A stretch of DNA of 64,000 nucleotides, taken from assembly GCA_025766275.1 (NCBI GenBank), contig JAFKAC010000001.1, positions 2,852,001 to 2,916,000 of the forward strand, read 5' to 3'. This DNA comes from Lactarius indigo (Eukaryota > Basidiomycota > Agaricomycetes > Russulales > Russulaceae). This document shows positions 10,754 to 23,911 of this stretch, piece after piece (the stretch's first letter is position 1; the number at the start of each line of letters is the position of its first letter). Below the pieces are notes generated by a model that worked only from the letters and a program-made list of their open reading frames with translations, did no database searches and was not told the DNA's origin. Position numbers and translations under genes: made by a program.

Positions 10754-12018
10754 TCAGCGAGACCGCTTTTTGGATGGCCTGGATTGCTCCCGTTCATCAT
10801 TGTCAGAGCGAGATGCGGCAGGATTCGACAACACGCTCCGCTTCCTAGCCGTACGTGTGTAGTGAGAGAGAACCCACTCTCGCTCAGCCTCAGATTGCTC
10901 AATTGTGCCTTGCCGGATCTCATAAGCTGGAGGAATGATAGGTCAGTTATTCACTATTTAGACGTGCTCAGACGTACGTTTGAGCTCGAATCGTGGTCCT
11001 ACTTCCGCGAGTTGAACTTCTTTGTGTGACGTCTTGACAAAGACATGATGCCTTGATACAACTCTCGATTCGCTCCTCCGACGAGAACAAGTGAAATCAC
11101 CCACCGGAATGAAATAAAGTCACTCTCGTTTGAGAATGTCATGACACGCTTGCTATCTTCTTTGGGAACGGGAAACAAATACTTCAGACAGTCCCTCACT
11201 CTCTCGCCTAGCTTTGAACTGAAATTTTCAAAGATCAAGTGGGGGTACTGTTCGGAGACGGTGGAAGACCGATACTGACTCGATATCGTGGCGGAGGACG
11301 ACATTGTGAAGTGTGAAGTAAAGTGTGGGGCCGTGGGGGAAGTGAGATACGATCATGGCATCTAAGCGTATAAGCGCTCGGTGGAGATGGTGGCAAACAC
11401 AGACAGAGGACACACCAGGCGTTCCTCTGTGCTCATGCAGTACAATGAGATCTGTGACGTTATTGGCACGGCAAGCCTCCGCAAGATCCTTCACCACGTA
11501 GTTACCGCGGTTAATCCTGTAGGAATTGGGAAACACCAAGCGCATCTCCTGCGAAGCAACACGTGGACAACAGCGACATTGATTAAGCACACATCTGTGT
11601 CTAACCTTGGCAAATTGTAGCAACTTAGAGCTCGGGTCTCTCGATGTTGTCAGAATAATTTTTGGGTCCATTATACCCGCTCTCGAATATTCGCTATCGA
11701 TGTGTGTTGTTGGCTCTACACCCAAGTCCAAAGTTCGTTAGTTGCCAGCAGTGCTGCGTGCCGCGTTGACTCAACCGGCTTGGGCCTCGTCAAACGCAAA
11801 GTCTTTTCCGAGGTCGTGTGCCTGCTTCCTGAGCTCGGTAGGAAGTGCCTTTCCGCTTGCTAGAGCTTCCTTGAGCAGCTGCTTGCGCTCATATGTTTGT
11901 CGCTCGCGGGCCTCTAGGGACTTTGCATAAACATATTGACGGCGTTCGCGGGCCTGTCTTCGCATCTTCGATTAAGGATTAGCATCCGACGATGCACTGC
12001 GATGATTCGACTCACCAT
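10754..12018 (-). CDS. IMP4: IMP4, U3 snoRNP Brix-domain protein
   Basis: Component of the U3 snoRNP (Imp3-Imp4-Mpp10) that helps pair U3 with pre-rRNA in the nucleolus. The ATG at 12016-12018 is followed at once by gtgag, so the first coding exon is just the start codon; the next exon begins ATGCGAAGACAGG, giving [20 protein letters not shown] (translation could also begin at 11965). Then come '[20 protein letters not shown]', '[20 protein letters not shown]' (sigma70-like Brix motif), '[18 protein letters not shown]', '[20 protein letters not shown]', '[20 protein letters not shown]', '[20 protein letters not shown]', '[13 protein letters not shown]' and '[20 protein letters not shown]', ending in a basic Ser/Lys tail (stop 10754-10756). 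All Brix landmarks are present. UTP12, in the same complex, lies one gene away. Confidence 0.93.
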
Positions 12019-12338
12019 GATGTTTTCAAGTCGTTGTAGTAAAACTAGTTGTTAACGCATACGTAATATTTGTAAGCTCAGTGAGTGACGCTCATTCATT
12101 GTACCTGGTAAGGAAACGAAACGACAACATTATGGACGAAGACTGCAGCCAATGGCTTCTATATAGTCCAACGTATCATCTCAAGTTGATTAGACACAAA
12201 GTCTTGCATAGTCCACTACAGTGATTAGGGGGAGCATTCTTCTTCCCTTACGTCACTCAAACTCGGAACGCAACAGGGTTTTCTCGTACAGACTAAGGTG
12301 TTACGGAGGTAAACGTACAGAAAGGAATGCAAGATCGA
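12019..12338. promoter_or_regulatory. Spacer between eIF3g 3' end and IMP4 start
   Basis: The 320-bp gap between two same-strand genes must contain the eIF3g terminator region and the IMP4 promoter. I see no open frame of note and no clear TATA box. Confidence 0.4.
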
Positions 12339-13556
12339 TCACTTCTGCTCTCGAGGTTCTACAGACACCACACCAAGTCAGCAGGGGATGAGACAGTGAG
12401 ACAGTACCCTAGAAGGAAGAGTAGCTTCACTTACGCGACCACTGCACGTTCAAGATCAAGCTGTCGTAGCCGCGCCCGTGCATTTTTTCCATTGCGCGCT
12501 GAGCCACGGCTCGGTCTTCGAAACTGACAAACGCGAAGCCTTTCCCGATGCCGGTGTCACGGTCGCGGCCGACATAGACGCGCGCGACGCGCCCAAACGA
12601 GCCGAACAACTCGCGTAAGTCATTCTCCTGCGTGTCCTCGGAAATGTTGGTCACGCGTAGTGTTGGGAGGTCATCGCGTGAGCCGCCTGGACGTGACATC
12701 GACTCGCCAGGGCCACGGTTGCGCATCGATGGCGGAACATATTTACTCGGGCCACCTGCCGCCGGTGCAGCCGGAGGAGCGGGGGTATCCGCATCCTCAT
12801 CGCCTGCCAGAGGTGCCGTTTCTAACGATTTAATTATGAGATCGATCCCACCAGCACGGGTAATCTCGTGACATACCGATATTGTCTAGCCCAGCAAGCG
12901 AGTCTTTGTACGGACACTTTGCTGTGAAGTGGTCGCCTTTACAAATCCTACAAACGACCTTGCCGGCACCAGCTTTTGAAAGGCTAGCCTTCAACGTCTG
13001 CTGTTCTGACGTTTCCGATTCTGCTGACTGCCATTCACGCGTGTCGAATCAGTTTCACGAAGACGCATAGTCACAAACGCCGGACCTTGTTCCCTGGGCT
13101 GAGCTTAAGGAAGACGGTTTCACCGACAGTCGTTGTAGCCCTATCTGGACCAGGCTTGTTGCCCTTTTCGAGTCCAAACTTAAGCCATGTTTTTCGCTCA
13201 GCCACAGCATGCTCGACGAGGGATTTTTGAAGAGTTCGTCGAATTCTCCTTGTAATCTATTTCCAGCGTTGAGACATCTTACAGTCGAGGGGGGGTCAAC
13301 CATAACGCGCCTTGATCTTTTTTCCCTCGTCATTGACTGTATATTCTATCGTTGTCCGAATCCCATTTTCGTCGATATAGTCTTCGCTTTTGGGTTGATC
13401 TGGATAATAATGAGGGTGCAAAGAGACAAACGCGAAAAGTGTACTCACCAAGATCTTCAACGTCATCAGCCCAAGAAGTCTTTTGCACACTTTTCTATGC
13501 TTAATTATCTCTTCTAAACACGAAGAAAAAAGACTCGATGCGCACGTAGCAGCCAT
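12339..13556 (-). CDS. TIF35: eIF3 subunit G (TIF35), RRM protein
   Basis: Subunit g of translation initiation factor 3, a cytosolic complex that recruits mRNA to the 40S subunit and aids scanning and reinitiation. Splicing gives MAATVQKTSWADDVEDL from the ATG at 13556, then 'SEDYIDENGIRTTIEYTVND' and 'EGKKIK', an N-terminal domain with 'LVEHAVAEKNMA'-like region (13200-13060), a Zn-knuckle-like 'CKGDHFTAKCPYKDSLAG' (about 12930-12885), a linker, and a C-terminal RRM from about 12670: 'TLRVTNISEDTQENDLRELF' (RNP2) and 'GIGKGFAFVSFEDRAVAQRA' (RNP1). A last intron after VQWS leads to QPREQK and TGA at 12339-12341; reading straight through instead would stop two codons later. Order of domains matches eIF3g. 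Confidence 0.9.
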
Positions 13557-14011
13557 CCTACGTTATGATGAGATTACGAGCGGTAGACAGTGCTCGCGAT
13601 TCCTTCCCACGGTCCTTGCTAATGGGCTCAGGTCAAAACGAAAACTTGGCACATTACATAATTCCCAGATAAGGGAGTCCACAAGCCACATCAGCGCGAC
13701 TCACCATTGCTCAAAGTATTTCGCCATTCACAACGTTCACACTCGCTACTGTATACTCGGAAACTCGACGCACTCTGCCAATGCTGAGCCTGCATGCCAC
13801 CCCAATCATACTTGTTCACAGTGTCCTGCGTTGGGTGGCACATACTAGCCATGGTATATCAAATGCGGATTCTTCAACGGTAATCAATTCGAAGGGAGGA
13901 CTTGTCAACCTGTGGTCGTGTTGGCAAGGCAAGTGCTGACTTCGAGGTGCAAGTGAGCCAAATTAGCGTGCAAACCCATCCGACTGGTGGATTAATTCGA
14001 GGAAATGACAG

Positions 14012-14437
14012 TCAGTCGCCCACAAAAGATGCCCGAAAAAACATCAGCCCCACGGTCACAAAAGCTATGAAACCATAACCAGACATTGAGTGGATGTCAA
14101 ATGACCATCGTACGTGCGATGTCTTTCCACTGCGAGCTAGTGTTTGTTCTTTTCGAAGAGAGGTTGCACCCTGCCACAGACCAGAAATAATACTGTATGG
14201 GTTGTCAATCAAGAGTGAATGGAATGAATGTTTTTCGTCCCAATTTGATGTCTGTGGAAAAGCTTGTTCAGATGCCCAGTGACTAGTGACTTGAACGTCT
14301 GTGCCATTGGAAGCGAGAAGCACAAATTGTCACTTAGCCGATCTCTCAAGCTTAAGCTCCTCCAGCGACGAACCAGCCTCTTCGACGTCTTAGGGAGTCC
14401 TGGACCCCTGGGCAGGCCCATTACTGTAACCAGGCAT
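14012..14437 (-). pseudogene. Unrecognised small ORF with two in-frame stops
   Basis: From an ATG at 14437 a single frame reads MPGYSNGPAQGSRTP, a TAA, DVEEAGSSLEELKLERSAK, a TGA, then QFVLLASNGTDVQVTSHWAS and on to a C-terminal hydrophobic stretch (GYGFIAFVTVGLMFFRAS) before the stop at 14012. The fact that coding-like text continues in one frame across both stops suggests a small membrane-anchored protein that has decayed, but short introns could also hide the stops. I do not recognise the family. Confidence 0.25.
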
Positions 14438-14555
14438 TCCGTAACTTATTCGAGTCAGTGCTATAAGGGAAGATAGCAACCGCAATTCCATATCTGGCTC
14501 TGGCTCTAGATCTAAACTAGACCGTGTTTGTGGTCATTAGCTGACTCAGCGGAAC

Positions 14556-14565
14556 TGACGCGTCA
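14556..14565. promoter_or_regulatory. MCB-like palindrome (TGACGCGTCA) upstream of RNR small subunit
   Basis: A perfect 10-bp palindrome containing ACGCGT lies about 150 bp before the RNR2 start codon. ACGCGT is the MluI cell-cycle box bound by MBF-type factors that drive S-phase genes, ribonucleotide reductase among them, in ascomycete yeasts. Its use here is inferred from the match and position only. Confidence 0.5.
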
Positions 14566-14628
14566 ACAAAGCACAATAACACGCATGTGACTGTTTTGTT
14601 GAGTTCGTGTAAAAACATTATAAATACC

Positions 14629-14636
14629 CTGTTCCA
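14629..14636 (+). promoter_or_regulatory. TATA box of RNR small-subunit gene
   Basis: TATAAATA lies 74-81 bp upstream of the ATG at 14710 and downstream of the ACGCGT palindrome, a normal order for a fungal TATA promoter. Confidence 0.6.
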
Positions 14637-14709
14637 CTCCTCACTTTAGACCACGGAAATCTCACTTCCAATCCCTTGACCTCCTGTCATTATTCTAGCC
14701 TGATTATCC

Positions 14710-16207
14710 ATGGCATCCCTTGTCGTTCCTACTACTCCTAACAGCCGTCGGGCACTAGAGGCCACACCGAGTAAGAAGGTCAGTCTGACTCGGTCGGCAT
14801 GCGTTTGCTCCACCCCCTTATTCTACCTCTAAGGCTGCGGCTGCATTTCAAGCCATATCCTTGGAGTCTCCCACAAAACCCAGACAAAAGTCGGCCATAG
14901 TCGATGACGCTCCTCGCTGTCCTTCACCGGACTCTGAGACTGAACATGAAGAGTTGGATCTTCGTAAACGTTTCGTCGGTGATATCGACCTCCCAGAGAG
15001 TACGTTGATTCTTCAGTCCTCAACCTCGACTCATTGTTCGTAGGTCAAGAACCGCTTCTCATGGAGTCCAAACGTCGTTTCGTTCTTTTTCCTATTCAAT
15101 ATCACGAGGTGAGCATTTCACTAACTGTCTACTGGCCCCTGACTAATAGCAGTCAAGATCTGGCAAATGTATAAGAAGGCTGAAGCTTCATTTTGGACAG
15201 CAGAGGAGATGGACCTCTCTAAGGACATGCATGATTGGAACAACCGTCTGAACGACAACGAGCGTCACTTCATCTCACACGTCCTCGCTTTCTTCGCTGC
15301 TTCCGATGGTATTGTCAACGAAAATCTGGTCGAGCGATTCTCGAATGAGGTTCAAGCTGCAGAAGCGCGCTGCTTCTACGGGTTCCAAATTATGATGGAG
15401 AACATCCACTCGGAAACTTACTCACTTCTCATCGACACCTATATCAAGGACCCTGCAGAACGCGAGTATCTATTCGACGCTGTCGAAACCATCCCTTGTG
15501 TCAAGAAGAAAGCAGACTGGGCGCTCACATGGATCTCCGATCATCGTTCGGCGTTCGGAGAGCGGCTCGTAGCCTTCGCGGCAGTAGAAGGCATCTTTTT
15601 CTCTGGTTCTTTTGCGTCAATCTTCTGGCTCAAGAAGCGTGGTCTTATGCCTGGTCTCACATTCTCCAATGAGCTTATCAGTCGCGACGAGGGCATGCAC
15701 ACCGACTTTGCTTGCTTGCTCTTTTCTCACTTAAAGAGGCGTCCTCACCCTGATAGGGTTAACAAGATTATTACCCAAGCAGTTGCTATCGAACAGGAGT
15801 TCCTCACTGGTAAGTCTACATCTCCTAGGCCACGTGGAGTTGCTCACCGCTCCCCTAGATGCGCTCCCCGTTGCGCTCATTGGTATGAATGCCGAATTAA
15901 TGTGCCAGTACATTGAGTTTGTCGCCGATCGTCTCCTTGTTGCTCTCGGTTGTCCGAAACACTATAACTCGGCAAATCCATTCGACTTCATGGATATGAT
16001 ATCGCTTCAGGGGAAGACAAACTTTTTCGAGAAGCGTGTATCGGATTACTCCAAGGCTGGTGTGAAGACAACGACAACGGCTCCTTCAACTTCAACGTCA
16101 ACAGTCGCTGTACCTTCAAACGACAGGGCATTGTGAGTTCCCTTATACAGTTTCTTTCGACATTCAATCTGATAGACGATTGCAGTACCATCGACGAAGA
16201 TTTCTAA
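14710..16207 (+). CDS. RNR2: Ribonucleotide reductase small subunit (R2)
   Basis: Class Ia R2 subunit; carries the di-iron/tyrosyl radical cofactor that lets the R1 subunit make dNTPs, in the cytosol. The start at 14710 gives [20 protein letters not shown], then the variable N-terminus and '[18 protein letters not shown]'. The main exon (15167 on) has '[20 protein letters not shown]' (iron Asp), '[20 protein letters not shown]' (Glu, His and the radical Tyr), '[20 protein letters not shown]' (Glu) and '[20 protein letters not shown]' (Glu, His). After an intron at about 15809 comes '[20 protein letters not shown]', then '[20 protein letters not shown]', and a final small exon encoding TIDEDF, the C-terminal tail that docks on R1. 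All ligands are present, so this is the catalytic form, not the Rnr4-type lacking ligands. Promoter has TATA and an MCB-like box. Confidence 0.96.
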
Positions 16208-16653
16208 GTCTTAGAATCAGGATTTTGTACCTCCCATTGCCCCTCGATTGTACTTCTGTGCGACACGATACTTGTGCTTCGGGTCTCCTAGCTAGATGTT
16301 CCTTGTATACCTGTACTGTTAACTCTGCACGAACGCCATAATTTAATGTACCAGCTTGCTCCTATTGTATGGTTGACCGCTGACAGGATGGAATATACTA
16401 GTATGTATCTACAATGATATGCAGTTTCGCAAGAGTGCGCTCGAATGTTTTCTGTCTCGTGTAGATCCTTTTTGTCGCAAGGGTGGGCAGCTTGATCCTG
16501 CATAACTATGGGAGTCGTATAAAAAGTAATTGAAATGCATAATCTTCCCAGGGTAACATTGAAAAGTTCATGCGTTCATGGTCGGTCGGTCCTCCCGTGT
16601 GGCATTTTGAGCGACTGACACTCCTATTGTAGCACTTGTGCATGGCCCAAAGC
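16208..16653. other. Convergent 3' spacer between RNR2 and VMA21
   Basis: A 446-bp gap between two converging genes. No supported gene; open frames are short shadows. It should hold both polyadenylation regions. Confidence 0.5.
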
Positions 16654-17036
16654 TCAACGGTCCTTCCGCGACTCCACTGGCTTCCCGGCCGCCCGTTCGG
16701 CCTGGTCGTCACGCAGCGATGAGATGATGTATGCAACCAGAACGATATTTGCGGCAACAATTGCAGTTATGGCAGCAAAAGTAGAATTTCCTAGACAGTG
16801 AAAGACGTTAGGAACGACACGAAGGGGGATAGTGCAGCGCGAGCTTACCACCCCATATGTATTTCTCTGATGCGAAATAGGAAGCAATTGGAACGATACC
16901 AAGAGATAGACTGAAAATTACGAGCTTGAGTAACACTCCCCTGACACGTATTGATGATGAGTAAAGAAACGCAATGGATGGATGAACCTCACCCTTGTTC
17001 GAAGGTCTGTGGAGGTGCCCCTGAGGGAACACTCAT
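16654..17036 (-). CDS. VMA21: VMA21, V-ATPase assembly membrane protein
   Basis: Small ER membrane chaperone for assembly of the V0 sector of the vacuolar H+-ATPase. Spliced reading gives MSVPSGAPPQTFEQ, then GGVLLKLVIFSLSLGIVPIA with 'SYFASEKYIWGG' (first membrane hairpin), then 'NSTFAAITAIVAANIVLVAY' (second membrane span) and a charged tail 'IISSLRDDQAERAAGKPVES' ending RKDR. Two introns lie near 16845-16790 and 17020-16945. The two-TM layout and the N-S-T-F/Y-A-A-I motif are family hallmarks. The tail ends in a basic-rich, KKXX-like stretch rather than a perfect dilysine. Divergent from the thioesterase gene with 112 bp between starts. Confidence 0.88.
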
Positions 17037-17148
17037 ACTGCAAGCTGAAAACGTCGAAACCTTGGGAGTGACGCAAGCGAGTTCTTGTTGGGTGCCGCGG
17101 ACCGCCGTTTCCGCACGAGCTTCACAGCAGTCGGCGACACTGATTCGG

Positions 17149-17686
17149 ATGAATTCAAAGCCTTCTGGTCAGGTATCACTTAAGGAGCGCAGAAGAAACG
17201 ATTACAGGCACTTTCTATCGTATAGAACACGATGGTCAGTCTTATCAATGCAACTATGGTTACAGCACATAAATGTTGCGGTTCCAGGAGCGACAACGAT
17301 CAATACTCGCACGTCAATAATTCGGTGTATTACCACCTCTTCGACTCAATCGTCAATGCATACCTCATTTCACACTGTGAACTCTCACCGCAAACGTCGG
17401 GTTCCATCGGTCTAGTCATTTCGTCTCATTGCCAATTCTTTTCCCCGCTATCGTTCCCTGAAGTATTGGACCTCGGCCTTCGTGTGAATCACCTTGGGAA
17501 AAGCTCCGTCACATATGAAGTGGGCATATTTCAAGAGGGCAGCACGAACCAGCAGCGGTTGGAGGCTATACACATGTGTTCGTCGATGCTGTGAGTAGGA
17601 AGACGTCTCAGATTGGAGAGCAGACGAGGGAAGGCCTACAAAGGTTATTCGTCTCGCCCGAAAGTGGCCCAGGATCGAAGTTATAG
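17149..17686 (+). CDS. Hotdog-fold (4HBT) thioesterase, frameshifted near its end
   Basis: Acyl-CoA thioesterase-like protein of the YbgC/4HBT family. From ATG 17149: MNSKPSGQVSLKERRRNDYR, then 'HFLSYRTRW' joined over an intron (17232 on) to 'SDNDQYSHVNNSVYYHLFDS'. The D-x-x-x-H-V-N-N motif is the family active-site region. 'TSGSIGLVISSHCQFFSPLS' and 'LDLGLRVNHLGKSSVTYEVG' follow. After IFQEG the frame fails: the expected 'EPAAVGGYTHVFVDAVSRKT' is one base out of phase and becomes readable if the ggg at 17537-17539 were gggg. In the shifted frame the protein ends GPGSKL at 17684-17686; unshifted it stops early at 17594. The C-terminal SKL is a consensus peroxisomal PTS1 signal, so the full-length protein would be peroxisomal. 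The real start may lie upstream, where the frame stays open across the divergent VMA21 start. Confidence 0.75.
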
Positions 17687-17893
17687 ATTACACGTATATC
17701 TACAGTACTTGTACCGTAGTTGTTGAGAGGAAACGTAGATATACCAACTTGGATACTCACATATTCACACCATTCACACGCGACGCTAAGCGCGACACCA
17801 CTGTAAGCGAGCATACTTTCTCAGATAACCCACGCGTTTCACTGTCACTGAACCCCCTTATTCTCACTCGGTCACGCCCAAGTGGCTACACTC

Positions 17894-20019
<2,126 letters not shown>

Positions 20020-20044
20020 CACCTATGGCGTGCCACAAACTAAT

Positions 20045-21762
20045 TTACTTTTTCGCGATGTGCACGACTATCAAAGTGTCAGGGATGCCCAGGAGGATAA
20101 GCTGAATTATTGGGCTTACCATCTTCGTCTTCCAATATGTGTTCCAACCCAACCTTCTGCCCTCGTGCATGCTTAGCACTTGCACCCCAAACCATGGCAC
20201 TATCAAAGAGTTATTGAGCAGCTTCGTATGGGCAAATGAAATTGTTGGAAGCTCACTATTTCATCTGCTTCGCTATTTCCTTGTGAATGGCGCTGCAGAA
20301 GTCCTCCACTGAGCACTTCCCACGTCTCAGGACCACTGGTGCGGAGTAGTCGGGTGCCAAGCCCCTGGGTTTGGTGTATACACGAACCAAATCCAGTGCT
20401 TCCCACATTTTGTCGATCAGCTCGTCAACGTTGAGCCACTCGTTAGAAGAAATGGGGACGCTGTTTGGGATCTTGTATAACAGGTCTAACTCCTCGATCG
20501 ATATAACATCGATCTTGTTCAACACCTTAACAAACGTCAGGAGGACAAAAAATCCAAAGCGAGAGTGGTCTCACGTATATTGCCGGAATGTACACCCTAA
20601 GGGGATGTGAGTTTGATCATCAATCGCACTGCTTCATGACCAGTCCGTACCTGTTACCTTCAATCACGTCAACTAGGTCGTCTGCTGTCGCCCCAGGTTG
20701 ACGGATCGCAACATCAGCGTTGCTGATTTTATATTCACTACAAACGGCGTGGATTTCTTCGTGATCAATATTGGTCAGAGGCACCGTGTTCGTGATGGCT
20801 AAGCCACCCTTGTCCTTCTTTCGAACGATAATAGCTGGGGGCTTCTTATTCAACCGAATGCCGAAACCCTCTAGTTCGGCCTCTATTAACTTTTTGTCTC
20901 CAAGAGGCTTGAGAACATCCAGAACGATGAAGATGAGGTTGCAGGTCCGTGCGACTGTTGTCGGCGACCTCGGGATTTCAGTCCACATTAAACCTGTGAT
21001 AGGCGTTCGCACCTGCAATGACTACGGATCGTGGGATATTTTAGCAAGAGTAGCTTAGGCTAGTGATCCCATAAATACCTTGCCGACCCCTCCCTCGGCC
21101 ATCATTCGCGCCCTCGATGATCCCGGCTAAGAATGATCGACATTGATGATGCGCCAGGTGTCAATAGTGGGATAATGACCTACGAAGATCAAGGATCTGG
21201 ATTGGTGCACCATGCACTTTCAAGGTTCCTGGCACGGTAGTGAGTGTGGTGAAGTCGATGGCTGAGACCTCGGAATGTGTGCCAGGTCAGCTTCGACATC
21301 AATGTCGACTAGAAGTACGAATAATATTCGGCTCTTCGCACTATACACATCTGAATTCACATCGCATACCTTGCCAACAGATGGAAACCCGACGAATCCG
21401 ACCGAGGCTACCCCAGTCCGAGCAACGTCGAAGCCAACACCGCCACCACCACCACCGCCCCCTGAAGGTGTGGAGATAAGTTCACGTCGAAGTTTAGGCA
21501 AGCTTCGCCTTGAGCTGTCCCTAAATGGTAGCTCGTAGCTTTATTCTTTTGTGCTTCAAGGGTCGCCTGGTATGAGAATAGGACGTCGACCACCTTGCGA
21601 ATGATCACATACTTTTGGACTTTGGAAAACTGAGAACGCGAGACAATTAAAGACGACGAGGAGCGTACCATCTCATCTTCTATTTCCTATCGCCGTACAA
21701 TTAGAACGAAGCAAGAGCTGGGGAAATGATGTTCTCACTTTTATTTTTTGTACGGTGGTCAT
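20045..21762 (-). CDS. RBG1: DRG1/Rbg1, developmentally regulated GTP-binding protein
   Basis: OBG/DRG-family translation-associated GTPase that works with a DFRP partner (Tma46 in yeast) on ribosomes. First exon from 21762 reads MTTVQKIK; later exons give '[13 protein letters not shown]', '[20 protein letters not shown]', '[20 protein letters not shown]' then GK (G1 P-loop), '[20 protein letters not shown]' region (G3) near 21215-21130, '[20 protein letters not shown]', '[20 protein letters not shown]', '[20 protein letters not shown]' (NKID, G4) and the C-terminal TGS domain '[20 protein letters not shown]', '[20 protein letters not shown]', 'VVHIAKK'. Stop at 20045. All GTPase motifs are present. 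Divergent from the K+ transporter with 215 bp between starts. Confidence 0.93.
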
Positions 21763-21977
21763 GATTGTCGTGTCTCGAAAAGGAAAGTCGAGTTTAGGCG
21801 GCCATAGCGACTGTCACTTTTACCCGAACACTTTCCTCTTAACCTTCACCGCGGCCCTCTCCATCAGTTGACGCTCCCTCGTCGTTACGGTCTTTTATGC
21901 GACTGGCCGGTCTCGTCGCTACCACCTTACTCGTTTGAACCCTCCTCGTATCCCATCCCATTCTTTTTACTAGCGTC

Positions 21978-23911
21978 ATGTGTGGAGGTCCTGCTTGGAA
22001 GCGCGAAATCGTTCCAGATCACAAAGTTTGTACACATTTTTGAAAGAGGTTTTTATATCTAACGGTTCCCAACGTATTGGTAGTTTGACTTCGTTGATAC
22101 ACGAGAATTCACCGACAATGGCTTCGGCATGCGAATGAAGTATGTGTTATCCCGTCTTCTTTGCCTCTGACCCACGAGCTGCGCGTGTCTTTTCGATGGG
22201 GTAGTCCGCGTGTTGCCATGATGTTGATCTCTAATTACCGCCCTATTCCAGATACCTCTGGGTGTACATCCTCGTACTCAAGTCATTCCTCGTCTACGTC
22301 TCCGATATCTTCACTGCCGTGACTATGTTAAGCACCAAATCCTGGTCCAACAACATCTTTGAGAACTGCAAAGAACAACATTCGGGCTGCTGTTGCGATT
22401 CCATTCACCGTTGGCAAATGGTTATTTGTTGGTTGTATTATCTTCTCTTTCCTCTTGGTGCGCTCCAGCATTTACTATTCTCGAATTATCAAAATTGACA
22501 CTTCGTGAAAGCTTGCTTATGAAGCGCGGAAGTCCTAAGAGAATTATAGCGAGTCGTGACATATCATACGCTTTCACAAATGTCATGGCTAACAACTACT
22601 ATTCTCTCCGTATGGGTTTCTGCTCGTTTGTTCGGCTTCCCTGCTAACCTGGTTGATCCACGCCACGTTTAGGCTCATACGACCACTTCTGTTTCTTTGA
22701 TCATATCCAACAATCGACAAAGAAATCAGATGATTTTGCCTTCTTCGTCTTCTTCACTTTCAAGAGTGCGGATTTCACATCCATTTACAGAAACATGCCT
22801 GACCCTTCTCATAGGCTGGAAGCGTCTTTTCTTCGCTGATGGTCCTCGTCAAGTCATCAATGCCCTGACCCTGTTTGCCATTTACCTGGCGAAAAAGGAT
22901 AACAAGACGCCTTGGTTCGACTTCAAGAAATACTTCATAGGAAATAATTTGATCACAACTGCTCTCACAATCTCCACCCTCTTCACCGTCCTTATCTTCG
23001 CTGGTTCCATGCTCTTGCTCATCATTGCGGGCATGTGCTATGTCCCACTCCTTTGCTACATCAAGGGCAATTTAAAGGTTCGCTTCTTCAGCTTCTCTGT
23101 AAAGTCAAGCCAACTTATTATTTCTTAGGAGTATTGTTGCTACAAGGTCGATAAGGTGTGACACGTTCACATACTGCTGTCGAATTCATCTTATTCCGCC
23201 TAGCGTATTTCCGCGATCATCAGGCGCCGTAACAAAGAGCGTGTTGCCGAGGCCATCAAACGAGACAAAAAGGAAGCAATGGGCGACCTCTCTCATCTCA
23301 AGAACAAGAAAGGAGAACTCATTCATCAACCATTGCCGCAGCCTACCCTCCCAAATATCTCGATCGATGACGACTTGGCCGATATTGCGTCGTTGCAGAA
23401 ACGTGCTGCCCCCAGCACCTATACCAGTGGTAGTGATAAGTATTATGCCGCCGATGCCACCGCCTCCTACGACTACCCTGCGATGCCAGCAGTACAATGC
23501 GCCTCATCCCTATCCACAGGATGCAAATTCCTACGCTCGCTACAATCCCCTCAGGTACTACTCTACAAGACGAGAACCACCTCTACGAGGACGACCACGG
23601 TAGCACGGCGCACCTTGCACTGGCCGCTGATTCTCACAGTCAGTACGACGATCACCATCGCCCGGGGCAGCACTACGAGTCTCAGGGCTACGTCGCTGAT
23701 CCATACGATGTCTACACCGGATACGCTACGGGTCAATACTGACTACGGCAATAGCCAGCACCCACATCAACCTGGGCCACAAGGTTTCGCCGGCCAGCAT
23801 GCGCAAAACCTGCCGGATGGTGTTGGTTTAGCTTACGATGACACCTCTGGATACCCAGATTATCCAGACAACGCGGCAACAAGGTTACCGGCCGCCAAGC
23901 CCCCGACGTGA
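21978..23911 (+). CDS. KCH1: Kch1/Prm6-type low-affinity potassium transporter
   Basis: Fungal plasma-membrane K+ transporter family (Kch1/Kch2) that supports Ca2+ influx during mating or stress responses in yeast. Start at 21978: MCGGPAWKREIVPDHK, joined to 'FDFVDTREFTDNGFGMR', 'KYLWVYILVLKSFLVYVSDI', 'FTAVTMLSTKSWSNNIF', 'VAIPFTVGKWLFVGCIIFSF', 'KRIIASRDISYAFTNVMANN', 'YYSLRSYDHFCFFDHIQQST', 'WKRLFFADGPRQVINALTLF' and 'YFIGNNLITTALTISTLFTV'. FTAVTM and DISYAFTNVMAN are family signatures. The cytosolic tail from 23279 (MGDLSHLKNKKGELIHQPLP) is Tyr/Gln/His/Asp-rich, but between about 23485 and 23740 that composition sits in the two other frames, while the annotated frame stays open with Ser/Thr-rich text; see the finding. 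Gene end is therefore 23911 in the open frame or 23742 in the alternative. Confidence 0.85.
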
